DNA of 64,000 nt from SB11 sp035906255 (GTDB taxonomy: Bacteria > Bacteroidota > Bacteroidia > UBA8524). Below, piece by piece: positions 25,106 through 33,579 of this stretch; the first letter of the stretch is position 1, and each line of letters starts with the position of its first letter. Position numbers and translations under genes: made by a program. The stretch lies in assembly GCA_035906255.1 (NCBI GenBank), contig JAMIFM010000025.1, forward strand, positions 62,001 through 126,000, given 5' to 3'. The notes under the pieces are model-generated. The model worked only from the letters and a program-made list of their open reading frames with translations. It had not been told where the DNA came from and did not search any database.

Positions 25106-28105
25106 TTATTTATTCTCTGCTTTTTTGTTACTCCACGCAATCAATTGTGCTGATAGCGGGCTACCAATACACAATGATGAATAAGTACCAAGAATAATAC
25201 CTGTTGTTAGAGCAAAAGCAAACCCTCTGATGGTTTCACCACCAAACAAGAATACTAACAGGATAACTATAATAGTAGTTAACGAGGTCATTATCGTACG
25301 GCTAAGGGTATTGTTCAAAGCAAGGTTAATTACTTTAGAAGTATCCTTCTCATGTTTGTGCTCGCCTAAGAACTCCCTTACACGGTCAAATACAACCACC
25401 GAGTCGTTAATTGAATAACCGATTACGGTAAGTATCGCTGCAATAAAGGCTTGGTCGATTTCAAGGCCGAAAGGAACGATACCGTGCAGTAATGAGAACA
25501 ACGACAACACCAACAGAACGTCGTGGGTAAGCATCACTACAGTTGCCAATGCAAACTGCCAACGTTTGAAACGTGCCAATATATAAACAAACATACCTAT
25601 CAACGCTAAAACGATTGACAGAATAGCTGCGTTTTTAATATCAGATGCTACAGTGGGGCCTACTTTGTATGAAGTAAGTATTTCGTATTTGCCGCCTTTG
25701 GTGGTTTTTAAACCTTCATCCAATTTAGCAAGTACCATTTCACTGGCTTTAGCATCTTGGCTGTTAATTAAGTAAGTGGTAGTAATTTTTAATGAGTTAT
25801 CAGTACCATATACTTTTACCTCAGGTTTTGCACCAAAGGGAGCTTCTAATGCAGCACGCGCGTCAGCAGCAGTAACAGGATTTTCAAACTTAACCACATA
25901 CGACCAACCGCCTTTAAAATCAACACCGGTATCAAAGCCGCGAACAAACATTGATACAACACCGGCCAATATTACAATACCTGAAACGGTATAGAATAGT
26001 TTGCTCTTACCTATAAAGTCGAAGTTTGAGTTACGCAACAAGCTTTTGGTGGCGGGGAACCAAAACGCCACATTTTTCTCACGTTTAGCCATCCACTCAA
26101 ACACTACACGGGTTAATAAAAACGCAGTGAACATTGAGCTGGCAATACCTATCAACAGGGTGATAGCGAAACCTGATATAGGGCCTGAACCAAATACTGC
26201 CAATACAGCACCTGCGAGGGCAGTTGTTAAGTTAGAGTCAATAATTGCCGAAGCAGCATTTTTATAACCGTTTGCAATAGCCGTGCGAAGGTTACGACCT
26301 GCCCATATTTCTTCTTTAATACGTTCGTAAATAAGTACGTTAGCATCTACCGCCATACCTAAGGTAAGGATGATACCTGCAATACCCGGAAGGGTTAGTG
26401 CCGCTTGGAATGAGGCTAATGTTCCTACGATAAAGAACAAGTTTAACAACACAGCTAAGTCGGCAATTAAACCGGCAGTGTTATATACAATATACATGGT
26501 TAGGATAACCGCAAGGAAACCAACCAATATAGAAAGCATACCGCTCTTGATACTGTCTTTACCTAACGTAGGACCTACTACCGCTTCTTCAACAATACGA
26601 GCAGGTGCAGGAAGTTTACCTGCTTTAAGAATGTTTGACAAATCTTTTGCTTCTTCAGGAGTAAAGCTACCCATGATGCGTGATTGACCGTTAGGAATTT
26701 CACCATTTACAGTAGGAGCTGAATACACCAAACCATCCAATACAATGGCTACGGCTTTTTGAGGCTTGGCAGCAGAAGCGGTGGCAGTAATTTTCCTCCA
26801 CTTTTGTGCACCATCCAAGCTCATAGTCATGCTAATTTCATTATTACCCAATTGGTCAACAGATGGGCGGGCATCAGTAACTACATCACCTTCAAGAGCA
26901 GCACCACCGTCGCGTTCAGCTTTCAAGGCATATAGGAACATTACTTTGCCTTCTTCATCCACAGGTTTGTTGCCCCATGCAAACATCATATCAGAAGGTA
27001 AAACTTGCTCTTTTAATACAGGGTCATTCAAAATGGCATTAACCTTACCTGTATCTTTTACTGCTGATGAACCAATGTGAGCACCATCGCCAAATGTATA
27101 TTGACCGTCTTCAGTTTGGGCATAGTTAGGGAAGAAGCCGGCTTCGATAAGGAAGTTTCTTTCTTTTGCTTTCTCAGCCGCCAATGTAGCACTGTCTTTG
27201 GTGCCTGTGTCGGCTTTCTTTGCAACACCTGAGTCTGTTTTTGAAGTATCAGCACCTATAGGTGTTGTTGGTGCAGTGGCAGCTAATTGAGTGGTATCAG
27301 TAGTTAACTTGCCTGAATCAGCTTTGTTTAGCTCGTTTTTGTTTTTCAAGTATTCACTCATTTTACCAAAATGAGCATCAAACTCCTGAACACTGTAAAC
27401 GTTCCAAAACTCAAGCTTAGCGGTGTTTTGAAGCAAACGACGCACCCTTTCAGGGTTGTCAATACCGGGCAATTCAACCATTACGCGGCCTGAGTTGCCA
27501 AGCAACTGCACGGTTGGTTGTGTAACACCAAATTGGTCGATACGAGTTTTTAAAATTTTATAAATCCTGTCAACCGATGCAGAAGACTCCCTTTTAAGGT
27601 ATTCAATCACTTCTTCATCAGTAGAAGTAAGGCTGATTTGTTGGTCTTTGTTGTAGAAGATAGAACTTAACTTAAGATTAGGATTAGAAGCTTTAAACAG
27701 CTTGCTAAACTCATCAATAATATCTACTTCCGGGTTAATAGATTTGGCAGCTATTGCAGAATCAAGAGCCGTGTTTAGTGCCTTAGATTCGCCATCACTG
27801 GCTAATGCCCTGATAATATCGGCCACAGAAATCTCCATTACCACGTTCATACCCCCTTGCAAGTCAAGACCCAAGTTCAATTGGGCTTCTTTAACTTGTA
27901 GGTAAGTAAAACTTTTAATTCCAAGGTTATATACCTTTTCTGTAGCAATAGAATCGAGGTATTTACGTTTCAACACGGGGTCTCCCATGCTTACTTCGTC
28001 AGCCTCTTTTTCAATCATGTAAGCCTTCAGGGTAAATGATAGCTGGTATAAACACACCAGTATCAGCGCGATGGCGAAAAACTTTACAACGCCTTGATTT
28101 TTCAT
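25106..28105 (-). CDS. secDF: Protein translocase subunit SecDF (fused SecD-SecF)
   Basis: 999 aa, a single-chain fusion of SecD and SecF as is usual in Bacteroidota. The SecD half starts with a membrane helix (FFAIALILVCLYQLSF), then LGLDLQGGMNVVMEIS, a long periplasmic domain including a Lys/Ala/Thr-rich insertion at about 240-315, and GMAVDANVLIYERIKEE in the fourth helix. The SecF half carries DTGVDFKGGWSYVVKF and GYSINDSVVVFDRVREF. The conserved acidic residues for proton-driven pulling of exported proteins are present. It has its own promoter (28169-28199) and terminator. Confidence 0.97.
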   Translation of the reverse strand: MKNQGVVKFFAIALILVCLYQLSFTLKAYMIEKEADEVSMGDPVLKRKYLDSIATEKVYNLGIKSFTYLQVKEAQLNLGLDLQGGMNVVMEISVADIIRALASDGESKALNTALDSAIAAKSINPEVDIIDEFSKLFKASNPNLKLSSIFYNKDQQISLTSTDEEVIEYLKRESSASVDRIYKILKTRIDQFGVTQPTVQLLGNSGRVMVELPGIDNPERVRRLLQNTAKLEFWNVYSVQEFDAHFGKMSEYLKNKNELNKADSGKLTTDTTQLAATAPTTPIGADTSKTDSGVAKKADTGTKDSATLAAEKAKERNFLIEAGFFPNYAQTEDGQYTFGDGAHIGSSAVKDTGKVNAILNDPVLKEQVLPSDMMFAWGNKPVDEEGKVMFLYALKAERDGGAALEGDVVTDARPSVDQLGNNEISMTMSLDGAQKWRKITATASAAKPQKAVAIVLDGLVYSAPTVNGEIPNGQSRIMGSFTPEEAKDLSNILKAGKLPAPARIVEEAVVGPTLGKDSIKSGMLSILVGFLAVILTMYIVYNTAGLIADLAVLLNLFFIVGTLASFQAALTLPGIAGIILTLGMAVDANVLIYERIKEEIWAGRNLRTAIANGYKNAASAIIDSNLTTALAGAVLAVFGSGPISGFAITLLIGIASSMFTAFLLTRVVFEWMAKREKNVAFWFPATKSLLRNSNFDFIGKSKLFYTVSGIVILAGVVSMFVRGFDTGVDFKGGWSYVVKFENPVTAADARAALEAPFGAKPEVKVYGTDNSLKITTTYLINSQDAKASEMVLAKLDEGLKTTKGGKYEILTSYKVGPTVASDIKNAAILSIVLALIGMFVYILARFKRWQFALATVVMLTHDVLLVLSLFSLLHGIVPFGLEIDQAFIAAILTVIGYSINDSVVVFDRVREFLGEHKHEKDTSKVINLALNNTLSRTIMTSLTTIIVILLVFLFGGETIRGFAFALTTGIILGTYSSLCIGSPLSAQLIAWSNKKAENK

Positions 28106-28168
28106 TCGGTTCTCTTAATTATATATAAATGTCTTTAATGCGGTATTTACCAAAATTTTAAAGAACGG

Positions 28169-28199
28169 CAAATATAGACGTTGTGGTATAAAAGTGCAA
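28169..28199 (-). promoter_or_regulatory. Promoter of secDF
   Basis: On the minus strand TTG (28199-28197), 20 nt, then TATATTTG (28176-28169): a textbook Bacteroidota promoter. It predicts a start near 28162 and a leader of about 56 nt. Confidence 0.65.
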
Positions 28200-28258
28200 T
28201 GTGAGCCACAGCGTTGCCGTTTTTTTTTACAAAAAGCTGAAAAGCAGGGTATTATAGT

Positions 28259-28954
28259 TTAGCTGTTAATTTCTATAAAACGCTCAATATCATTCTCTTT
28301 GCCAAGAATAATGATAGTATCGGTATCGTAAATGATAGTATTTTCTTTGGGTATGCCAAATATATGAGCCTCTTTTGCGGGTAGTCCGGCACTGTCAATT
28401 ACCTCATACTCACGTTTTATAGTAATAAGATTTAATTCATATTTTTCTTGCATGTGCAATTCCCCCACAGTACGGTTCCATACTCCTTTTGGGGGGCGTA
28501 GTTCTGCAATTTCATAATCATCCGGCAATTGCAAAAAAGTCATTACACTGGGATGTATAAGCCGCTCGGCCACAATAATACCTACTTCATCCTCGGGTGA
28601 TAGAATTTCTTTTATCCCCATTTTTTCAAGTATCATACGTTGCTGGCGGTTACCTGCGCGGGCAATAATTCGTTTTACTTGCAAATCCATAAGGTGGGCT
28701 ACAGTTAGCAATAATGCTTCAAAGTTTTCACCTATTGCAACCACCACAGCATCCATGTCGCGAATGTTCACTGCCTCAAGCGATTTCACATCAGTACTGT
28801 CCATTGTGATTGCATAAGCAACATCATCGCGCAAAGGGTCAACCTTCGATTCTTCACTGTCAATTGCCACCACCTCAGCTCCTCTGTTTGATAAGGTAAG
28901 GGCTATTTTAGAGCCGAAACGACCCATGCCAATTACTGCAAAACGGTAATTCAT
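28259..28954 (-). CDS. TrkA/KtrA-type potassium channel regulatory protein (RCK)
   Basis: 231 aa. An N-terminal Rossmann fold with GMGRFG at 9-14 and IDSEESKVD about 20 residues later (TrkA-N), followed by a TrkA-C domain ending FGIPKENTIIYDTDTIIILG. With one RCK unit and this length it is like KtrA/KtrC, the cytoplasmic ring that binds NAD(H) or ATP/ADP and gates a KtrB-type K+ pore. No ktrB gene is adjacent in the window. The start is well placed: a TACATTTG element ends 8 nt before the ATG, suggesting a nearly leaderless mRNA. The uridine kinase gene ends just upstream. Confidence 0.9.
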   Translation of the reverse strand: MNYRFAVIGMGRFGSKIALTLSNRGAEVVAIDSEESKVDPLRDDVAYAITMDSTDVKSLEAVNIRDMDAVVVAIGENFEALLLTVAHLMDLQVKRIIARAGNRQQRMILEKMGIKEILSPEDEVGIIVAERLIHPSVMTFLQLPDDYEIAELRPPKGVWNRTVGELHMQEKYELNLITIKREYEVIDSAGLPAKEAHIFGIPKENTIIYDTDTIIILGKENDIERFIEINS

Positions 28955-28961
28955 ATACTTG

Positions 28962-28969
28962 CAAATGTA
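28962..28969 (-). promoter_or_regulatory. -7 promoter element of the TrkA-type gene
   Basis: TACATTTG on the minus strand fits TAnnTTTG, 7 nt before the ATG; if used, the transcript is almost leaderless. No -33 TTG at the usual spacing. Confidence 0.35.
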
Positions 28970-28973
28970 TTAT

Positions 28974-29615
28974 TTAACCTCTTTGTATTTTAGTGTCAGT
29001 TAACAAAGTCTTGAAATGATTTTCAATTACTTGTAGGCTGGTGGTAAAGTGGCTGTTATTTAAAATTATTATATCAGCCATTTCTCTGTAGGGCGACAGG
29101 TATTTTTGAAAGGCAGGCTGCACATGGTATTGCCATTGGTATAGCACCAAATCTTGCGGTATGTTGCGTTCAGTTACATCGCGTTGCAAACGCCGTTGAA
29201 GTTTTAAATCCTCATCGGCATCTACAAATAGCTTTAGCGACAGCATATCAAAAATATCGTTGTAATAGAAAATAAAAAGCCCTTCGATAATTATGATAGG
29301 TGCCGGTTTAAAGTCCAACCAATCAACAGGCTCATTAGGGTTATTAAAATTATACGATTGTTTTTTAATAGTTTTTCCGGCGGCAAGATTTAATAAATCA
29401 ACATGAAAACGCGGTAAATCAACGGATTCAGGTAAATCAAAATTCACCTCACCGTTTTCATCGCGCACTTGTTGGTCAAGCGGTTTGTAATAATCGTCCT
29501 GCGATATAAAACAAATCTCATCAGGCCCAAATTTCTCTTTAAGTGATTTCAGAAAAAGGGTTTTGCCTGATGCGCTTCCGCCTGTTATACCCACAAGGTA
29601 AGGTTTGCCGTCCAT
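28974..29615 (-). CDS. udk: Uridine kinase
   Basis: 213 aa, the normal Udk size. P-loop GGSASGKT at 12-19, SQDDYYKPLDQQ near 38-49, NFNNPNEPVDW near 89-99, and IIIIEGLFIFYYNDIFD near 107-123 match the uridine/cytidine kinase family. It phosphorylates uridine and cytidine to their 5'-monophosphates in pyrimidine salvage. The ATG at 29615 gives the standard N-terminus. It lies upstream of the TrkA-type gene by 19 bp, possibly cotranscribed. Confidence 0.93.
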   Translation of the reverse strand: MDGKPYLVGITGGSASGKTLFLKSLKEKFGPDEICFISQDDYYKPLDQQVRDENGEVNFDLPESVDLPRFHVDLLNLAAGKTIKKQSYNFNNPNEPVDWLDFKPAPIIIIEGLFIFYYNDIFDMLSLKLFVDADEDLKLQRRLQRDVTERNIPQDLVLYQWQYHVQPAFQKYLSPYREMADIIILNNSHFTTSLQVIENHFKTLLTDTKIQRG

Positions 29616-29687
29616 ATATGGGGTGCGAAGTTACTAAAATCTATATGTATGCGATATTGAATTTGGCGTTGGTTTTTAAACCATTGT

Positions 29688-30323
29688 TTATAAACCATAA
29701 TAGCCGGGATAGGGTAGGCGCTTTTCAGTGGTAATATCGTCAGGAGTTGCTGCAACCACCTGTTGTTTAATATGTAATAAGCCCGACCAATAGGGTAAAT
29801 CCAAATCTTCCTCATCATCCGAAGGCGGGGCTTGGCGTAACTTGGCCGAAGCCTCATCCAGTTTAAATTTCAAAATCATGGTTTGGCGCATTTCACCTGC
29901 GTTTGGCAAACGGCTTTCTTTCCAACGGCCGGGTATCATTTTTTCAGTAAAGGCTTCAAGTGCATCCATCCGTTCAGTATCATCCGTAACTAATTCAGCA
30001 TTGGCAAATGCAATTACCGAGCGGTAATTTACCGAGTGGTGGAATATTGATTTTGCAAGTACTAAAGCATCAATGTGTGTTACACTAATACACACAGGGA
30101 TACCCTCGGCCATTTGACGCATATAACCGCTGCCCACTGAGCCGTGCACATACAGGTAGTTACCGATACGGCAATACCCGGTTGGGATGCTAAAAGGCTG
30201 GTTGTTTTGTGCATAACTTAGTGTGCATATCAAACCCTCATCTAAAATATCATGGATGGTTTCTTCGGAATAATCACCGCGTTTGGCAAGGCGGGTTATT
30301 TTGGTTTTATCAGTAGCGTTCAT
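29688..30323 (-). CDS. Pyridoxamine 5'-phosphate oxidase-like flavin-binding-fold protein
   Basis: 211 aa from ATG 30323. The frame is open for another 57 codons, but that part runs over the divergent 30394 gene and reads as unrelated sequence. ITRLAKRGDYSEETIHDILD and GLICTLSYAQNNQPFSIPTG are the usual head of the PNPOx-like (PF12900-type) family, followed by YLYVHGSVGSGYMRQMAEG, CISVTHIDALVLAKSIFHHS and VNYRSVIAFANAELV. Members bind flavin or heme in a split-barrel dimer; the substrate is unknown. C-terminal WSGLLHIKQQV is also typical. Confidence 0.88.
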   Translation of the reverse strand: MNATDKTKITRLAKRGDYSEETIHDILDEGLICTLSYAQNNQPFSIPTGYCRIGNYLYVHGSVGSGYMRQMAEGIPVCISVTHIDALVLAKSIFHHSVNYRSVIAFANAELVTDDTERMDALEAFTEKMIPGRWKESRLPNAGEMRQTMILKFKLDEASAKLRQAPPSDDEEDLDLPYWSGLLHIKQQVVAATPDDITTEKRLPYPGYYGL

Positions 30324-30393
30324 AGTTTTAAAAAAGTTCCGAAAGTTATGTTTCTGCCGCCAATAATGCTGTATTTTCGCCCCCGATTTTAGT

Positions 30394-30774
30394 TTGAAAA
30401 AACTGCTTGCCATATTTTTATCCGTTATACTGGCATGGCCTTTATTAGTAAAGGTTGGCGTAATGGTGTATTGGCAGGCCAACCAACAATACATTGCCCA
30501 AAATCTTTGCGAAAACCGCGATAATCCGGATAGTGATTGCGGTGGCAGTTGTCATCTTGAGAAGCAACTGGACAAAACAGACGAAAGCAAAGCTCCTTTT
30601 TTACCCCACAAGGGAATTGAAAAGATAGAAATTCCTGCATTTGACATTATAGGGCAATGGCAGGTACATCCTTTTGAAACAATAAGCACGACTGTTTATA
30701 GCAGTACTGAGGAATTATTTTCACCGTGTGAATTTTCTTTTTCTGTTTTCCACCCGCCCGAAGCTACAGTTTGA
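30394..30774 (+). CDS. Small envelope protein with Cys/His motif
   Basis: 126 aa from a TTG start; the MKKLLAIFLSVILAWPLLVK signal sequence or anchor supports it. Residues 39-54 read CENRDNPDSDCGGSCH, a Cys-rich cluster (C39, C49, C53, H54) reminiscent of metal-binding motifs (CxGxCxL) in small Bacteroidota envelope proteins. The rest is soluble and unrecognised. A barrel protein with a mature N-terminal CEVCGC and a lipoprotein ending HCHP follow in the same direction (50- and 12-bp gaps). The set looks like an envelope metal-handling operon, but the metal is not identifiable. Confidence 0.72.
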   Translation: MKKLLAIFLSVILAWPLLVKVGVMVYWQANQQYIAQNLCENRDNPDSDCGGSCHLEKQLDKTDESKAPFLPHKGIEKIEIPAFDIIGQWQVHPFETISTTVYSSTEELFSPCEFSFSVFHPPEATV

Positions 30775-30824
30775 CATCCGACAATTTTCAGATTCTTTAT
30801 CGTCAAACGTTTTAAACAGCTTTA

Positions 30825-31736
30825 ATGAAAAAATATATAACCGCCATTGTTGCAATGGTGTGTGTGGCCAATGCGCTTGCCTGCGAAGTATGCGGCTGCG
30901 CAGTTGGGGGCAGTACAATGGGGATTTTACCCCGCTTTGGTCGACACTTTGTAGGCATAAAGTATAACTATTCATCCTTTACCTCAAAACACCAAACCTT
31001 GTTCGACGGGCAAAAGCCCGTTTATTCAACCGAGTATTTTACTACAGCTACTGTGTGGGGCAGGTATGTACCCCACAAAAGGGTGCAACTGTTTGCATTT
31101 GTACCGTACACCTATTTTGCAAGAAATGAGGGTGGCGTAAGCACCCGCACACAGGGCATTGGCGATATTACCCTTATGGCCAATTATGTGTTGCTTAACA
31201 CTACTGATAGCGCGAAGAGAAAATTTAAACACGCTTTGCAGATAGGCGGGGGGATAAAACTACCTTTTGGAGCTACAAATAGGAGGGATGCTAACGGCAT
31301 TTTACCCCAAAATATGCAACAAGGCACCGGCTCTTTTGATGTGCCAGTAAACCTGTTATATACCGTAAGATATAAACAGGCAGGCGTGAATGTTGAGGCT
31401 GGATATACGGTGAACAATGCCGGAGCAAATGAGTATTGGTACGGTAATAAGTTTAACGGGGCATTGCGCCTGTTTTACTGGCAGGATTACCGTAATACCA
31501 GCTTTTTACCGCAAATAGGTATTAGCTATGAGCACCGTGAACGTGATTGGTACAAACCCGATGGATTTTTAAATTTCACGGGTGGTAATTCATTTGCGGC
31601 TACAGCAGTGGCCGATGTGTATTTTTATATGATGGCCGTAGGGGTGGGCGTTAAACAACCCTTAATTTATAGCTGGGGCGGAGGAAGTGTATCTGAGAAA
31701 ATTTCATTCACCTCAAGCATCGTTTATATGTTCTAA
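30825..31736 (+). CDS. Predicted outer-membrane beta-barrel (transporter-like) protein
   Basis: 303 aa. Signal peptide MKKYITAIVAMVCVANALA, with the mature protein starting CEVCGCAVGGSTMGILP, a Cys-rich plug followed by amphipathic strands through to a C-terminal aromatic residue (SSIVYMF), as in outer-membrane barrels. IGDITLMANYVLLN and ALQIGGGIKLPFGA resemble the 'transporter' barrels of the phenol-degradation MetA-like group. The CxxCGC start next to a Cys/His-rich protein and a His-ending lipoprotein suggests metal-related transport or sensing, as an inference. It is 50 bp downstream of the previous gene. Confidence 0.8.
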   Translation: MKKYITAIVAMVCVANALACEVCGCAVGGSTMGILPRFGRHFVGIKYNYSSFTSKHQTLFDGQKPVYSTEYFTTATVWGRYVPHKRVQLFAFVPYTYFARNEGGVSTRTQGIGDITLMANYVLLNTTDSAKRKFKHALQIGGGIKLPFGATNRRDANGILPQNMQQGTGSFDVPVNLLYTVRYKQAGVNVEAGYTVNNAGANEYWYGNKFNGALRLFYWQDYRNTSFLPQIGISYEHRERDWYKPDGFLNFTGGNSFAATAVADVYFYMMAVGVGVKQPLIYSWGGGSVSEKISFTSSIVYMF

Positions 31737-31748
31737 TGTATCTAACTA

Positions 31749-32165
31749 ATGAAACCGTTTATAAAAATAGCAGCATTGGCTGCAATACTTACGTTCTTTA
31801 TCACTTCGTGCAGTAAGAAGGAGCAAAATCCTTCCCCATCAAGTAAGTCGGCTGAAAAAGCGGTGTTCAACATACAATCGCCTAAAGAAGGTACAATATT
31901 TAACTTGGGCGATACAGTATGGCTTAAAGGCACTGTTACTTCTACGGGTGATTTGCACGGCTACGATGTGAAGATTACCAATACCACTTCGCAAAGTGTG
32001 GTGTTTTTTGGAGGCGATCATTTGCATGGAAACACAATAGTGTTAAACGCTTTTTGGGTTAACAATGTTAAAAGCTCGTCGGAAATGGTGTTTGAACTGG
32101 CCATAGCAAAAAATCACAGCGGTGATATTGAACGACAACGTGTAAATTTCCATTGTCATCCATAG
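31749..32165 (+). CDS. Lipoprotein, possibly metal-binding
   Basis: 138 aa. Lipobox FFITSC puts the lipidated cysteine at 21. The mature part is a single Ig-like beta domain (FNIQSPKEGTIFNLGDTVWL, then KGTVTSTGDLHGYDVKITNT) with His residues in LHGYD, GGDHLHG, KNHSG and a final NFHCHP. The fold and the His pattern recall DUF4625-type lipoproteins, but I cannot confirm the family. It follows the barrel gene by 12 bp and a clear terminator ends the set. Confidence 0.78.
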   Translation: MKPFIKIAALAAILTFFITSCSKKEQNPSPSSKSAEKAVFNIQSPKEGTIFNLGDTVWLKGTVTSTGDLHGYDVKITNTTSQSVVFFGGDHLHGNTIVLNAFWVNNVKSSSEMVFELAIAKNHSGDIERQRVNFHCHP

Positions 32166-32188
32166 ATAAATAGAAGTTTTAATTGAGC

Positions 32189-32223
32189 AAAAAACGCCGG
32201 ACAGCAACTGTCAGGCGTTTTTT
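32189..32223 (+). terminator. Terminator after the lipoprotein gene
   Basis: Stem AAAAAACGCCGGACAG / CTGTCAGGCGTTTTTT with one mismatch and a CAA loop, followed by T6. It also faces the convergent VOC gene at 32237 and may act in both directions. Confidence 0.88.
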
Positions 32224-32236
32224 GTTTATAGTAGGT

Positions 32237-32620
32237 TTATAAAATTTGTGTAATCCACCAAGTGTTGCCAAACGGGTCGGTAACACCACCACTACGACCA
32301 TAATCTTTATTTTCAGGCGGAAAAATAGAGGTTGCCCCTGCGGCTAATGCTTTTGCGTAGCAATCATCAGCATTAGCAACATAAACATATAATCCCGATG
32401 TGCAGGGCTGCCAAGGCCCGCCCGCTTGGCCAAACATTATCAGGCTGTCGCCAATACGTATTTCAGCGTGCATAATTTCGGTGCTGCCTTCGCGCATATA
32501 ACGGCTTACCTCCTGTGCATCAAATACCGATTTAGCAAAATCAAAAAACAACGTAGCCTTGTTTAAAATTAAGTAGGGCATTACTGTGTGGTGCCCTTGC
32601 GGAATGTTAAGTGTTTTCAT
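32237..32620 (-). CDS. VOC (glyoxalase/bleomycin-resistance fold) family protein, PhnB-like
   Basis: 127 aa. VMPYLILNKATLFFDFAKSV start, AEIRIGDSLIMFGQAGG near 52-68, LYVYVANADDCYAKALAAGA near 77-96, then DPFGNTWWITQIL end: two beta-alpha-beta-beta-beta modules of a single-domain VOC protein like PhnB/YjdN. The substrate cannot be told. It is convergent with the lipoprotein gene and directly downstream of the broken AraC gene. Confidence 0.88.
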   Translation of the reverse strand: MKTLNIPQGHHTVMPYLILNKATLFFDFAKSVFDAQEVSRYMREGSTEIMHAEIRIGDSLIMFGQAGGPWQPCTSGLYVYVANADDCYAKALAAGATSIFPPENKDYGRSGGVTDPFGNTWWITQIL

Positions 32621-32687
32621 AGTTTTTTATGATTATGGATGCAAAAATAGAAAGTGTGTATTGCATGAAATTGTATAAACACGACAT

Positions 32688-33494
32688 TTATCCCTCGCTC
32701 ATATATTCTGAGCCCTCGGCATTGCCTGCAAAATAAGTTTTGGGATGATGACCTGAAAAGGCTTTAAAATCACGGATAAAATGCGATTGGTCTTAATATC
32801 CGCATCGAAGAGCAATGTCAGTAAGCGGTTGCTTGTTTCCGTATTTTTTCAGCACGTTTTGGAAACGGGCAATACGGGTATATAGTTTTGGGCTAAAGCC
32901 TGAATATTCTTTAAATCTTCGTTCAAACTGGCGGACTGAGAGGCTATATGTATCTGCCAAGTTACTTACGTTATTAATGGCAGAGTCAAACAACACCTGC
33001 TTTATTGATGTAAAAATGCCTTGGTGGGGCACAAGCAGACCGTTTAGTTTGTTTTGCAAAAAGGTTGAAAGTAATTGGTAGCGTTGTTTGTTGCTTACAG
33101 CCAGCATCATCTGTTCTTCAAGGCAACGGCCGTCAGCGTGTGCTAAGGTTACCCAATCAGGGGTCTGATTGCTCGCCTCATAGCTGGGTATGCTAAATAA
33201 TAAAGGCAGAGCATAGGGATACAGGTATGCACCGAAAATGCTAAAATCCTCAGTGGTGATAAACCTGCGGTAGTGTTGCGATTGACCGTGTAGATGAAAC
33301 AGGGGAGAGGATACGATTCCGTTTGGAGTTATTTCGTTAAACCCGCCTTTGTAGTGACAAATCAACTCAGGGCAACCATCGGCATACGAACGGTAGATGT
33401 ATGGGGTTTGTGGCGATGCCTCACCTTCAAGCACCCAAAAACTGCGCACGTACAGTGTCAGTGAAGGTGGCGGCGGAATGGTGAGGTAGCGCAT
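32688..33494 (-). pseudogene. AraC-type regulator interrupted by an in-frame stop
   Basis: From ATG 33494 the frame encodes an AraC-family protein: an N-terminal sensor part with RSFWVLEGEASPQTPYIYRS, then an HTH region with DTYSLSVRQFERRFKEYSGF and FSPKLYTRIARFQNVL. At IALRCGY the next codon is TAA (32795-32793), where the family normally has Tyr or Phe. Beyond it the same frame continues DQSHFIRDFKAFSGHHPKTY and stops at 32690-32688. The second recognition helix is thus cut off by what looks like a single substitution. Either a recent pseudogene, a sequencing error, or a truncated protein with weak DNA binding. Confidence 0.82.
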
Positions 33495-33526
33495 AAGTAA
33501 AACAAAAATAGAACTTAACTGCAAAC

Positions 33527-33560
33527 AAAAAGCCTGTATGCATTTGCACACAGGCTTTTA
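33527..33560 (-). terminator. Terminator of leucine dehydrogenase gene
   Basis: Stem AAAAGCCTGT / ACAGGCTTTT around a 12-nt loop; on the minus strand it is followed by TTTTTG. It lies 20 bp after the ldh stop. Confidence 0.8.
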
Positions 33561-33579
33561 AAATATCAAGTCGCCTAAA

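Noticed and set aside
30324..30494. 57-codon upstream extension of the PNPOx-like gene
   Set aside because: It would run over the divergent 30394 gene and its signal peptide; ATG 30323 gives the usual family head.
33495..33551. Upstream extension of the broken AraC gene
   Set aside because: The added residues (MCKCIQAFCL...) resemble no AraC head and overlap the ldh terminator; ATG 33494 starts the usual RYLTIPPP-type N-terminus.
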